Origin: Mesobacillus selenatarsenatis SF-1
GTDB taxonomy: Bacteria > Bacillota > Bacilli > Bacillales > Cytobacillaceae
Direction: 5' to 3'
DNA length: 60,935 nt
NCBI RefSeq assembly: GCF_000813125.1
Contig: NZ_BASE01000043.1
Location: 1-60,935, forward strand
The position numbers and the translations under genes are program-made. The notes under the pieces are model-generated. The model saw nothing but the letters and a program-made list of their open reading frames with translations. It searched no databases and was not told the origin of the DNA. Position 1 is the first letter of the stretch; every line of letters begins with the position of its first letter. Below are positions 38,924 to 47,348 of the stretch, one piece after another.

Positions 38924-39895
38924 TTGAAGAAGAATATTTTATTGATTCATACTGGCGGTACCATTTCCATGAGCGAGGATACAAGTGGAGCAGTAAAACC
39001 AGGGACGAATAACCCTTTGACACAGGGAACCGATCATTTATCCAGTTTGGCTGACCTTTTTGTTGAAGAGCCCTTCAATTTGCCCTCTCCACATATTACA
39101 CCAAAAGAGATGATGGAGTTAAAATACATCCTGGAGGACTATGATAAAAAAGGCAACATCGACGGAGCCGTAATCACCCATGGAACAGATACACTTGAAG
39201 AGACAGCATATTTCCTGGACCTCACCTGCCAGGCCAGCTTCCCGGTCGTCGTTACCGGCGCCATGCGGTCAAGCAATGAAATCGGATCTGATGGACTCTA
39301 TAATTTAATTTCGTCCATAAGCGTTGCTTCCAGCCCAGATGCAAATGGTAAGGGTGTCCTTGTTGTCCTTAATGACGAGATCCATACGGCAGTGAACGTC
39401 ACCAAAACGCATACTAGCAATATCTCAACCTTTCAAAGCCCGCAATACGGACCGATTGGCATTGTGACAAAAAGGGGTGTTCTTTTCCATCACACTCCAA
39501 CTAAACATGAAAACTATCCTGTTCAGGACATCAAAAAGAAAGTGTCACTGATAAAAGCGCACGCGGGAATGGACTCATCCCTACTCAAAGCGTTACTAGA
39601 ATTAAAAGTTGATGGAGTGGTGATCGAAGCTCTTGGACAAGGCAATCTCCCACCCGCAGCGCTTGAGGGTGTAAAAGACTTCATTAAAAACAATATTCCT
39701 GTCGTCATTGTTTCCAGGAGCTTTGCCGGCATTGTCCAGGATGTGTATGGCTATGAAGGCGGAGGCAAGCACCTAAAGGAATTGGGTGTCATCTTCTCAA
39801 ACGGCCTGAATGGACAGAAAGCAAGGATCAAACTGCTAGTTGCTCTTGCCAAGACAGAAAATATAGATGAAATTAATGAGATGTTCATGTTCTAA
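38924..39895 (+). CDS. ansA: L-asparaginase type I
   Basis: A 323-residue cytosolic asparaginase (Asn to Asp plus ammonia). Active-site segments are HTGGTISMSED at the N-terminus and THGTDTLEET in the middle, carrying the two catalytic threonines. TTG start with GGAGG 8 bases upstream. It stands alone on the plus strand, with no aspartase gene beside it. Confidence 0.93.
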   Translation: MKKNILLIHTGGTISMSEDTSGAVKPGTNNPLTQGTDHLSSLADLFVEEPFNLPSPHITPKEMMELKYILEDYDKKGNIDGAVITHGTDTLEETAYFLDLTCQASFPVVVTGAMRSSNEIGSDGLYNLISSISVASSPDANGKGVLVVLNDEIHTAVNVTKTHTSNISTFQSPQYGPIGIVTKRGVLFHHTPTKHENYPVQDIKKKVSLIKAHAGMDSSLLKALLELKVDGVVIEALGQGNLPPAALEGVKDFIKNNIPVVIVSRSFAGIVQDVYGYEGGGKHLKELGVIFSNGLNGQKARIKLLVALAKTENIDEINEMFMF

Positions 39896-39928
39896 AAAAT
39901 GAAGCAATCAGGATACTATATGAAAAAA

Positions 39929-39965
39929 GCGGTGCCTGTATGTGTGCAGGCATCGTTGGTTTCTT
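39929..39965 (+). terminator. Probable terminator after ansA
   Basis: A 10-bp stem GCGGTGCCTG / CAGGCATCGT with two G-T pairs, then TGGTTTCTT, a weak T run. Confidence 0.5.
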
Positions 39966-39989
39966 ATCAGTGTTCAAAAAGGAAATATT

Positions 39990-40108
39990 CCCTTATGGAC
40001 ATCGGATAAAATACATAAGGGCACATCTAACTCCTAAATGTATCCTTATACCAAGCGAAAGCTCTCCATAAGGGTACGATTTTCTCCTAAGTGTTTTCTT
40101 CATTTAGG
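39990..40108. repeat. Weak tandem palindrome array, 53-bp period (array D3)
   Basis: Hairpin CCCTTATG...CATAAGGG (39990-40021) recurs as CCTTAT...ATAAGG (40044-40073). The following CTCCTAAATGT (40031) recurs as CTCCTAAGTGT (40084), which itself pairs with CATTTAGG (40101). All corresponding pieces are 53 bp apart. It fills part of the ansA-ypdA gap. Confidence 0.7.
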
Positions 40109-40194
40109 ATCCCGAATCACTGTAAAAGGGCATAAAAAGGCCCCTATTGGTGCCCTTAAAAGGATTAAACAGCCTATCCATTTTGTGCGTAAAC

Positions 40195-40221
40195 AAAGCG
40201 ATGCCATTCAGGCACCGCTTT
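40195..40221 (-). terminator. Probable terminator after ypdA
   Basis: The stem AAAGCGGTGCC / GGCATCGCTTT (one mismatch), followed by GTTTAC on the minus strand. Its GCGGTGCCTG arm is the same as in the ansA terminator. Confidence 0.6.
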
Positions 40222-40245
40222 CTTTCATTGATTCCAACTTTCACT

Positions 40246-41211
40246 CTAAGATCGGCTTGTGATCGCTTCTGCAATCTGGCCGCCATGGAATCGACCGTTC
40301 TCTATAAAGATTTCATTTGCATTGTTCCCGGCTGCGATTACTCCTGCAATGAAAATGCCTGGCACATTGGTTTCCATTGTTTCGGAATCAAAGTGGGGCC
40401 TGCCTGTTTCTGCCTCGATTTTAACCCCCATCTTTTGAAGGAAGGCATGGTCGGGTCGGTATCCTGTCATCGCAAAAACATGATCATTCTTTAATTTAAC
40501 CTGTTCTCCTTCATGCTCGTAGACCACATAACCTTCTTCGATTGCTTTTACTTCTGCACTGAATACCATTTTTACCGAACCTGCCCTTACAAGCGCTTCG
40601 AACTCCGGCAGAACCCACGGTTTGATGCTGGGCGAATATTCAGCTCCCCTGTACAATACAGTCACTCTCGCCCCTGCCTTCTCCAGCTCAATCGCTGCAT
40701 CCACACTGGAGTTTTTCCCGCCAATGACTGCGACGTCCATATCGAAGTAAGGATGAGCTTCTTTGAAATAGTGGGAAACCTTGGGTAACTCTTCACCCGG
40801 TATACCCATGAGATTAGGATGATCATAGTAACCAGTCGCTATGATTATGTTTTTTGCAGTGTATTGCTGTTTATCCGTGGAAACCTTAAAAACAGCATCA
40901 CACTCTTTTTCAACTCCCGTCACCTTTTCATATTTATTGATTCTAAGCTTTTCCCGCTTGACTACTTCCCGGTAATAAACCAATGCCTGATTCCGTTTTG
41001 GTTTAAGATTTTCGGTTATGAAGGGTACATCACCAATGGCAAGCTTTTCACTGCTGCTAAAAAATGTCTGGTGGGTTGGATAATTATAAATCGCATTCAC
41101 GATATTTCCTTTTTCGATGATGAGCGGATTCAAGCCCTGTTTCTTCAAAGCAATCGCGGCGGCCAGACCGCAGGGACCGCCCCCTACAATAATGACATCT
41201 TCCTTGTTCAT
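40246..41211 (-). CDS. ypdA: Bacillithiol disulfide reductase-like flavoprotein YpdA
   Basis: A 321-residue FAD/NADPH enzyme of the thioredoxin-reductase fold. FAD motif GGGPCGLAAAI near the N-terminus, NADPH motif GGKNSSVDAAIELEKAG, and GIFIAGVIAAG near the C-terminus. YpdA reduces oxidised bacillithiol in Bacillus and Staphylococcus. Its position next to gudB matches B. subtilis. Confidence 0.92.
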   Translation of the reverse strand: MNKEDVIIVGGGPCGLAAAIALKKQGLNPLIIEKGNIVNAIYNYPTHQTFFSSSEKLAIGDVPFITENLKPKRNQALVYYREVVKREKLRINKYEKVTGVEKECDAVFKVSTDKQQYTAKNIIIATGYYDHPNLMGIPGEELPKVSHYFKEAHPYFDMDVAVIGGKNSSVDAAIELEKAGARVTVLYRGAEYSPSIKPWVLPEFEALVRAGSVKMVFSAEVKAIEEGYVVYEHEGEQVKLKNDHVFAMTGYRPDHAFLQKMGVKIEAETGRPHFDSETMETNVPGIFIAGVIAAGNNANEIFIENGRFHGGQIAEAITSRS

Positions 41212-41259
41212 GTTGCAAAATCACTCCTTATGGATCTATATAAACCGTAAAAGCAGATA

Positions 41260-41294
41260 TAAAAAATCTCCCATCATTAAATGATAGGAGATTT
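41260..41294 (-). terminator. Terminator after gudB
   Basis: A 14-bp stem AAATCTCCTATCAT / ATGATGGGAGATTT (one mismatch), then TTTTATAT on the minus strand. Confidence 0.88.
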
Positions 41295-41329
41295 CATCAT
41301 AAGATTCAATGAAGAACCCTTTTCTAATG

Positions 41330-42607
41330 TTAAATCCAGCCTCTGAAGCGGCTAGCTTCAGCCATTTTGCGGACACCGACCATATAAGCAGCAAGTCGCA
41401 TGTCTACTCTGCGTGTCTGGGCTGTATCATAGATGCTGTCAAAGGATTTCACCATGACCTTTTCAAGCTTGTCTTCGACTTCTTCTTCAGTCCAATAATA
41501 ACCCTGGTTGTTCTGCACCCACTCAAAGTACGAAACAGTTACACCGCCAGCGGATGCAAGTACATCCGGTACAAGCAGGATCCCACGTTCTGTCAGAATT
41601 TCTGTTGCTTCCAAAGTCGTTGGCCCATTAGCAGCCTCTACGACGATACTAGCCCTGATATTGTGGGCATTTTCTTCGGTAATCTGATTTTCTATTGCAG
41701 CTGGAACAAGAATATCACAATCGAGTTCCAACAATTCTTTATTTGTAATTGTATTATTGAATAGTTTGGTTACTGTACCAAAACTGTCACGACGGTCAAG
41801 CAAGTAATCGATATCTAATCCGTCTGGATCATGAAGTGCCCCGTATGCATCTGAAATACCGGTAATTTTAGCACCAGCATCATGCATGAATTTTGCCAAG
41901 TAGCTTCCTGCATTTCCAAATCCTTGGACAACCACTCTTGCGCCTTCAAGCTCGATTCCCTTTTTCTTTGCAGCTTCGCGGATACAAATCGTAACCCCTT
42001 TTGCTGTTGCTGATTCACGACCATGTGAACCACCGAGTACCAGCGGCTTGCCTGTAATGAATCCTGGAGAGTTAAATTCATCTATACGGCTATATTCATC
42101 CATCATCCAAGCCATAATCTGCGAGTTCGTGAAAACATCAGGTGCCGGGATGTCTTTTGTTGGTCCTACGATCTGGCTGATCGCACGAACATATCCTCGG
42201 CTTAATCTTTCCAGTTCCCTGAACGACATGTCGCGAGGATCACAAACAATCCCGCCTTTTCCGCCGCCGTACGGCAGATCGACAATGCCACATTTCAAGC
42301 TCATCCAGATTGATAAGGCTTTTACCTCTTTCTCCGTTACGTTTGGATGGAAACGTATTCCTCCCTTTGTTGGACCCACTGCATCATTGTGCTGCGCCCG
42401 GTAGCCAGTAAAGACTTTAACAGATCCGTCATCCATTCTGACAGGAATTTTCACTGTCATCATCCTGAGCGGCTCCTTTAAAAGCTCAAAAACCTCATCT
42501 GGGTATCCGAGTTTTTCCAAAGCCTTGTGAATAACAGTTTGTGTAGATCGTAAGACGTCATGTTTGTCTTCTTTATTTGGATTTTCATTACCGTTTGCGG
42601 CTACCAT
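41330..42607 (-). CDS. gudB: NAD-dependent glutamate dehydrogenase
   Basis: A 425-residue catabolic glutamate dehydrogenase. The substrate lysine lies in KCGIVDLPYGGGKGGI; GPTKGGIRFHP and the NAD motif VVQGFGNAGSYLA are intact. The stretch TEKEVKALSIW lacks the three-residue duplication that inactivates GudB in laboratory B. subtilis 168, so this should be active. The ATG at 42607 follows AGGAGG with a 7-base spacer; the longer frame lacks support. Confidence 0.95.
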   Translation of the reverse strand: MVAANGNENPNKEDKHDVLRSTQTVIHKALEKLGYPDEVFELLKEPLRMMTVKIPVRMDDGSVKVFTGYRAQHNDAVGPTKGGIRFHPNVTEKEVKALSIWMSLKCGIVDLPYGGGKGGIVCDPRDMSFRELERLSRGYVRAISQIVGPTKDIPAPDVFTNSQIMAWMMDEYSRIDEFNSPGFITGKPLVLGGSHGRESATAKGVTICIREAAKKKGIELEGARVVVQGFGNAGSYLAKFMHDAGAKITGISDAYGALHDPDGLDIDYLLDRRDSFGTVTKLFNNTITNKELLELDCDILVPAAIENQITEENAHNIRASIVVEAANGPTTLEATEILTERGILLVPDVLASAGGVTVSYFEWVQNNQGYYWTEEEVEDKLEKVMVKSFDSIYDTAQTRRVDMRLAAYMVGVRKMAEASRFRGWI

Positions 42608-42937
42608 TGATAAACCTCCTAAATCACTTTTGCGGATGTTGTCTGCTTTCATGGATTAGTATACACCTTTGGTTATTTTATGCAAGAAGAAAAAAACAGT
42701 TTTCCGCATTTTTTGATTATTAGATGAAAACGCTACCATTCGAGCCCTTATTATTATTGACTTGATAATAAATTGACTGAATAATAAGACATTCTTAGGT
42801 GACAAGACTGTATTTTAAGGTTCAGATTCGAAGATAACTTAATAAAAATTCTCTATAAATCCTACCTTAGCAAGCAGGCATATTTTTGCCTAAAAGATCT
42901 AATTCCAATTGCCACTGTACAACACAATATCTTCCAT
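42608..42937. other. Gap upstream of gudB, no gene recognised
   Basis: About 330 bp of AT-rich sequence between gudB and the mecB terminator. I see no repeat family and no gene. The gudB promoter must be here. Confidence 0.5.
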
Positions 42938-42988
42938 AAAAAAAGCCGAAGCCCATCCATTATTTCATAAAATAATGGACAAGGCTTT
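42938..42988 (-). terminator. Terminator overlapping the end of mecB
   Basis: An inner stem CCATTATTT / AAATAATGG with an outer pair AAAGCC / GGCTTT, followed by TTTTTTTATGG on the minus strand. The mecB stop lies in the stem. Confidence 0.7.
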
Positions 42989-43544
42989 CGACTGCACGTT
43001 CTTCCATAATCTCGTTCCCATATTCGAGCAGTCTGTGGATGCTCAATATTGATGGAACTCCGTATTCTGCCATTAATGACACTGTCTTATTGGTCTCATC
43101 AGGCAATATTCCATTCATGAGCAAATAATAATGGTCATTCATAAAATGCAGGCTGCCTCCGTCAATTCCGGCGTCCAAGAGTCTTTTTGCCAGCTGGATC
43201 ACGTCCTCGACATTTTCGAATTCAAACAAAATGTCTTCGCTTCCATCGACCGTTACCTGCATTTCTATAATCCCATCATCAAACTGCTCCTCATCTTCAT
43301 CCTGCTCGATCATTGTGACGATCATGACCATCCCCTGGGCATGCAATGAAAAAATTTCCACTGCAACTGAACCGATGATATCCAAATCGAATTCTTCGCT
43401 GGCTTCCTCGAGCATATCGTGAAAAAGCTGATGCCACTTCAACGAATCCTTCCATATATCCTCTTTGGTCAATCCCCGGTCGGATAAATCATCTATCGTA
43501 AGGAATATCTTAATTTTATTGTTGGTTAATCGTTCCAAGCGCAT
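42960..43544 (-). CDS. mecB: ClpC adaptor protein MecB (YpbH)
   Basis: A 194-residue MecA-family adaptor. The N-terminus MRLERLTNNKIKIFLTIDDL and the acidic middle (EQDEDEEQFDDG) are typical, followed by the C-terminal ClpC-binding domain. The ATG at 43544 follows GGGGG and matches the YpbH length exactly; eight more residues are possible upstream. Its position between gudB and ypbG is as in B. subtilis. Confidence 0.9.
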   Translation of the reverse strand: MRLERLTNNKIKIFLTIDDLSDRGLTKEDIWKDSLKWHQLFHDMLEEASEEFDLDIIGSVAVEIFSLHAQGMVMIVTMIEQDEDEEQFDDGIIEMQVTVDGSEDILFEFENVEDVIQLAKRLLDAGIDGGSLHFMNDHYYLLMNGILPDETNKTVSLMAEYGVPSILSIHRLLEYGNEIMEERAVESLVHYFMK

Positions 43545-43609
43545 ATTCATGCCCCCTGCCATCGACAAAGCTCTTATTTTAGTTTATGAAAATATCGCAG
43601 GTTGGTGAG

Positions 43610-44521
43610 TTATTTAAATTGATCAATGCGCTTTTTCAACCATTTTTCCCATTCCGCTCTTGTCATGCCTACAATGTTCTCTTGATATTCTTCCTGCTGC
43701 TCTAACGGCATGGAATCAATTGCTATACCACCTAGCCCAATAATAAGATCTGGATAAGTTTTATTAATCTCCTCGGCAAGACTCAAAGTTCTCTCTCTAT
43801 TTTCATCAAGAGTGCAGGACAAGAAGAGGAACTTGGGTTTCACCTTCTCCACCACTACCTCAAGATCATTCTCAGCAAGGCTAGTTCCCAGGAAGACTAC
43901 CTCAAATCCTTTTCGCCTTAGGTACAATGTATAGATTAATAAACCTAGTTCATGTCTTTCTCCAGGCCCGCATACAGCAATTGCCTTTGGCAGGAAGGAA
44001 TTGTGCGGAAATGAATTTGATAATCCTTCAATTCTCGAACGTATAAATGACGAAGCAAAATGCTCATGTGCAGTCGTTATACTTCCCTCTTCCCATAAAT
44101 CGCCCACCTTAATCAAAATCGGGCCTAATAAATCAATAACAGTTTTATCAATTGTAAACAAACTGAAGGCCTGGTTAATCAATTCATGAGCTTTGGAACT
44201 ATTGAACTCAAGAAGTGCACTCAACAGCTTGTCTCCAATCTCATCAACCATGTCCCTTCTAGGCACTTCAGCCTTTTCCATTGACACTGCTGAGTTTTCA
44301 AGCAAAGACACAGCCTGGCTTATGGTGAAACCTTGATTTATTTTTGAGATTAACCACCGCAAAATTTCTACATGCTCCTCGGTATACAATCGATGACCGG
44401 ATTCATTTCTGACAGGGGCAATCATCTGATATCTTCTCTCCCAAGCCCTAAGCGTCCCGGGCTGAATACCAAGCATTTTGGATACTGCTTTAATATTATA
44501 TTTTCCTGCACCGTTCCCCAT
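43610..44521 (-). CDS. MerR-family regulator with B12-binding domain (CarH/LitR type)
   Basis: A 303-residue protein. Residues about 8-75 are a MerR helix-turn-helix (YNIKAVSKMLGIQPGTLRAWERRY). Residues about 90-165 match the B12-binding helical cap with the Wx9EH motif (W143, E153, H154). Residues about 175-300 are a Rossmann cobalamin domain with ExHxxG (ERHELG, H190). In CarH and LitR these bind adenosylcobalamin and release DNA in light. The start at 44521 has GGAGG; the frame to 44704 overlaps ypbG. It is not part of the B. subtilis gene order. Confidence 0.88.
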   Translation of the reverse strand: MGNGAGKYNIKAVSKMLGIQPGTLRAWERRYQMIAPVRNESGHRLYTEEHVEILRWLISKINQGFTISQAVSLLENSAVSMEKAEVPRRDMVDEIGDKLLSALLEFNSSKAHELINQAFSLFTIDKTVIDLLGPILIKVGDLWEEGSITTAHEHFASSFIRSRIEGLSNSFPHNSFLPKAIAVCGPGERHELGLLIYTLYLRRKGFEVVFLGTSLAENDLEVVVEKVKPKFLFLSCTLDENRERTLSLAEEINKTYPDLIIGLGGIAIDSMPLEQQEEYQENIVGMTRAEWEKWLKKRIDQFK

Positions 44522-44585
44522 CCTAAAACCTCCGTTATTACCTGTACTACCGATTATAGCCGTGCTGCTGCACCTGTGTAAAACC

Positions 44586-45374
44586 TCAATCTGCTGTTTT
44601 GAAATCCGCAACCAATGTAAGTAGATGGGTCTCAGCTCTGGCTCCAAGTCTAAGAGGCACACCCGTTGTGCCATATCCATTGCTGGTAAGTACCGTTGCG
44701 CCATTCTTCATTGTAATACCGCCTAATTCATAAGGACCGAACCCGAATATCCTGATCTGCCCCCCGTGTGTATGCCCACTTAAAACGAGGCTAATATTGT
44801 GTTCTGGCTTGAGGCTGTTGACGATGGCGGGGTTATGGCTTACAAGAATCCGGAATCCTTCTTCATCCGCATCACGCATTGCCAGGTCCAGCCTGCTTTT
44901 TCCAAGACTTAAATCATCAATGCCTAAAATATGCAATACATCTCCAGTACTCGATTCAAATTTCACTGCTGTGTTGTCTAGTACTTTAACACCCAAGTGG
45001 TAAAGCAATGAGTCTAGTTCGTGTGAGTTGAATTCATAATCATTGTTTCCCCAGACGAAGAATACTGGGGCAATCGTTTTTAATTTTTCTATATTGGCAG
45101 ACACCCTCTCCAAAGGAACGCCTTTTTCCGCGAGATCGCCTCCAATAACCACAAGGTCGGCCTTTCCTTTCACCTCGTTGATTATTGCATCTTGAATAAT
45201 CCGCTTATGGATATCTGATATAAAAAAGATTTTGACAGACCCAAAGCTCTCCGGAAATTCCTTCAACCGGATTTCCTGATTCAGCACTTTGTCTGTAAAG
45301 GCCTGGCGATACATATATAGTAGAAGGAAGCTGCCGATCAGCAGCATTCCAAGTATAAAATAAATCAAATCCAT
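44586..45374 (-). CDS. ypbG: Membrane-anchored metallophosphoesterase YpbG
   Basis: A 262-residue calcineurin-like phosphoesterase. An N-terminal membrane helix (about 1-22) is followed by the metal motifs FFISDIHKR, VVIGGDLAEKG, FVWGNNDYE, LVSHNP and SGHTHGGQIRI. The ATG at 45374 has GGGAGG upstream; the in-frame TTG at 45389 overlaps it. Substrate unknown. Confidence 0.88.
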   Translation of the reverse strand: MDLIYFILGMLLIGSFLLLYMYRQAFTDKVLNQEIRLKEFPESFGSVKIFFISDIHKRIIQDAIINEVKGKADLVVIGGDLAEKGVPLERVSANIEKLKTIAPVFFVWGNNDYEFNSHELDSLLYHLGVKVLDNTAVKFESSTGDVLHILGIDDLSLGKSRLDLAMRDADEEGFRILVSHNPAIVNSLKPEHNISLVLSGHTHGGQIRIFGFGPYELGGITMKNGATVLTSNGYGTTGVPLRLGARAETHLLTLVADFKTAD

Positions 45375-45397
45375 TTCTGCCTCCCGCAATACTTTAT

Positions 45398-45784
45398 CTA
45401 GCTTTCATTTGTGTCCTCTGGCGAGCTAAATGACATCATACCATAAAGCAAGCAGAAAACGAAAAAAACTGCTGTCTGCCAAGCTCCTAAGGGTGATAGC
45501 AGAAAAAATGAGCCTAGACAGGTAATTGCTAAAATTATATCAGGTACTAGATTTTTATTTCCTTGATATGCACTTATGACAGCAACTCCCCCATCCCTGA
45601 TCAATCCTCCGATTGCATACATTCCGAATACAAGAGCCACTGCTCCGGCAAGGAACTCAACTGGATTTAAAATAAACTCACTGAGGACCTCCTCAGAGTG
45701 GAACGGAATTATAGCGGAGAGCGAAATGACAAATAGGTAACCGCAAAGCAGTCCAATGACCATCCTTAAAACTTTCCAAAGCAT
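45398..45784 (-). CDS. Four-helix membrane protein of unknown function
   Basis: A 128-residue membrane protein with about four hydrophobic helices and a short acidic tail (SSPEDTNES). I do not recognise its family. GGGAGG lies 7 bases before the ATG at 45784. It ends 23 bp before ypbG, so the two are probably co-transcribed. Downstream of repeat family B copy 4. Confidence 0.7.
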   Translation of the reverse strand: MLWKVLRMVIGLLCGYLFVISLSAIIPFHSEEVLSEFILNPVEFLAGAVALVFGMYAIGGLIRDGGVAVISAYQGNKNLVPDIILAITCLGSFFLLSPLGAWQTAVFFVFCLLYGMMSFSSPEDTNES

Positions 45785-45838
45785 ACAAAAACCTCCCATA
45801 CACAATGTATGAAAGGCCCTTGTCTTTATTTCCGTATT

Positions 45839-46017
45839 AGAAAAGCGGAAGCGCCTTGGTCAGCCCCGACAAGCGTTGGAGGGCAGACCAGTGAAGTCGC
45901 TCTTTGACTTCATTGGGCGGACCGAAACATCTCGAGCTGCTCAAAGCTAACGCTTATCGCAAGATACTCGAAGCAGCAAAATCAGGGAAGAAAACTGGCT
46001 AGGCGCTGGAGCTGGAC
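45839..46017. repeat. GC-rich intergenic repeat, family B copy 4
   Basis: A 179-bp shorter variant. It starts AAAAGCGGAAGCGCCTTGG, contains CAGTGAAGTCGCTCTTTGAC and ends CTAGGCGCTGGAGCTGGAC. It lacks the GCCACATC...GTGGC hairpin of copies 1-3. Confidence 0.85.
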
Positions 46018-46059
46018 ATTTCTCGAAGTACAAGATTATCCTTTCTATCTTTGAAAAAA

Positions 46060-46692
46060 TCAAACTTCATGAATATCAAGAATGCGGAATCCTGACTCTT
46101 CCAGCTTCTTGACAAACTTGTCAATGTTGTCTTTCTTTTCTATTTTCATGACAATCCTTCGGACGAGCTTGTCTGTCTCATCAAAAGTAACCAACGAGAT
46201 AATATGTTCATGGAACTGGTGAGCAATATCAGCCAGTCTTGCGATACGGCCTTCCGTTTCTACAGAAGTAAACGCAATCCTTACACCCTCTCTATGGACA
46301 CCAAAAGCACTCTGGAACTGGTCCAGAGCATCTGAGCGGGTTACAGCTCCCTGGAATTTTCCATTCTCATCAATTACCGCCATTAACGGAATATCTTTCA
46401 ATTTCACTAATGTTGTTTCGAAAACCTCAATGCCATGCAGGATTTGATCCTGTAGAGTCAAAATGTCCTTCGCATATTTGCTTTGCAGAAATTCATCCTT
46501 CTGTCCGCCGGTATTGAAGAATTCCTGATAAATTCCATGTCTCGTGACAACACCTACATACTTGTCACCATCCAATACTGGAACTCCATCAATCTCATTA
46601 CCATCCAACTTTTCTAACACACTTTGCAATGTCTCATCCTGTTGTACAGTAATGCATTTGTACTTCGGTATCATAATACTTTTAACAAACAT
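46060..46692 (-). CDS. CBS-domain protein
   Basis: A 210-residue protein with two CBS domains (about 1-60 and 75-135; IDGVPVLDGDKYVGVVTRHG and IPLMAVIDENGKFQGAVTRSD) and a C-terminal ACT-like region (about 138-210). The layout resembles AcuB. CBS pairs usually bind adenine nucleotides; the ligand here is unknown. GAGGTGAG precedes the ATG. Divergent from cotJA. Confidence 0.85.
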   Translation of the reverse strand: MFVKSIMIPKYKCITVQQDETLQSVLEKLDGNEIDGVPVLDGDKYVGVVTRHGIYQEFFNTGGQKDEFLQSKYAKDILTLQDQILHGIEVFETTLVKLKDIPLMAVIDENGKFQGAVTRSDALDQFQSAFGVHREGVRIAFTSVETEGRIARLADIAHQFHEHIISLVTFDETDKLVRRIVMKIEKKDNIDKFVKKLEESGFRILDIHEV

Positions 46693-46795
46693 TCAACTCA
46701 CCTCAAATTTAAAGTACTGCCATATATATATAATTCTACAGATTTATAAAAATCCCTGCCTGCCAGATAAATTTAACATGAAATGAAATTTTACT

Positions 46796-46803
46796 CATAA
46801 AAT
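46796..46803 (+). promoter_or_regulatory. Candidate sigma-E -10 element of cotJABC
   Basis: CATAAAAT resembles the sigma-E -10 box (CATACA-T), 31 bp before the cotJA start. The -35 match is poor. CotJ genes are known sigma-E targets. Confidence 0.35.
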
Positions 46804-46834
46804 GAAATGAAGTTCATTCAGAGGAGGGCTTAGT

Positions 46835-47065
46835 TTGTCTACACACAGAAGAGTATGGTATCCGTACGCCAGTCCCTTCGACCCTTGTCCGCCTATTAAG
46901 GCAAAAACGTACTCTACACCGCCAAATTTATTTCTGGGCTTTCAGCCGCCCAATCTAGAACAGTTCACTCCAATGCAAGCATTAAGAACAGGGACACTGT
47001 GGAAGGTTTTTTATGATCCTTGGTATTCGCCATACGAAGCTCCAAGGGAGGATGATCACTCATGA
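46835..47065 (+). CDS. cotJA: Spore coat protein CotJA
   Basis: A 76-residue proline- and tyrosine-rich coat protein. RVWYPYASPFDPCPPIKAKT and LWKVFYDPWYSPYE are typical. TTG start with GAGGAGGG 7 bases upstream. First gene of cotJABC. Confidence 0.93.
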   Translation: MSTHRRVWYPYASPFDPCPPIKAKTYSTPPNLFLGFQPPNLEQFTPMQALRTGTLWKVFYDPWYSPYEAPREDDHS

Positions 47066-47322
47066 AGCAGTTGCCAAAGGAATTTTATGCTGCCATGGAA
47101 GAACTCCAAGCTGTAGATTTTGTTCTCGTTGACCTCACACTGTACTTAGATACACATCCAGAGGATTATGATGCCATAAACCAATTCAATCAGTTTGCTA
47201 AAGAAAGACGACGGCTAAAAAAGGTCGTCGAAAGCATGTATGGACCTCTCCAGCAATTCGGCAACAGCTATTCAGGTTATCCCTGGAATTGGGATGACGG
47301 TCCCTGGCCATGGCAAATCTAA
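47062..47322 (+). CDS. cotJB: Spore coat protein CotJB
   Basis: An 86-residue coat protein overlapping cotJA by 4 bp. A helical first half (AAMEELQAVDFVLVDLTLYL) is followed by a tyrosine- and tryptophan-rich tail (GYPWNWDDGPWPW). Needed with CotJC in the inner coat. Confidence 0.93.
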   Translation: MKQLPKEFYAAMEELQAVDFVLVDLTLYLDTHPEDYDAINQFNQFAKERRRLKKVVESMYGPLQQFGNSYSGYPWNWDDGPWPWQI

Positions 47323-47348
47323 ATTCCAATTAGGAGGGGGTAAGGAAC

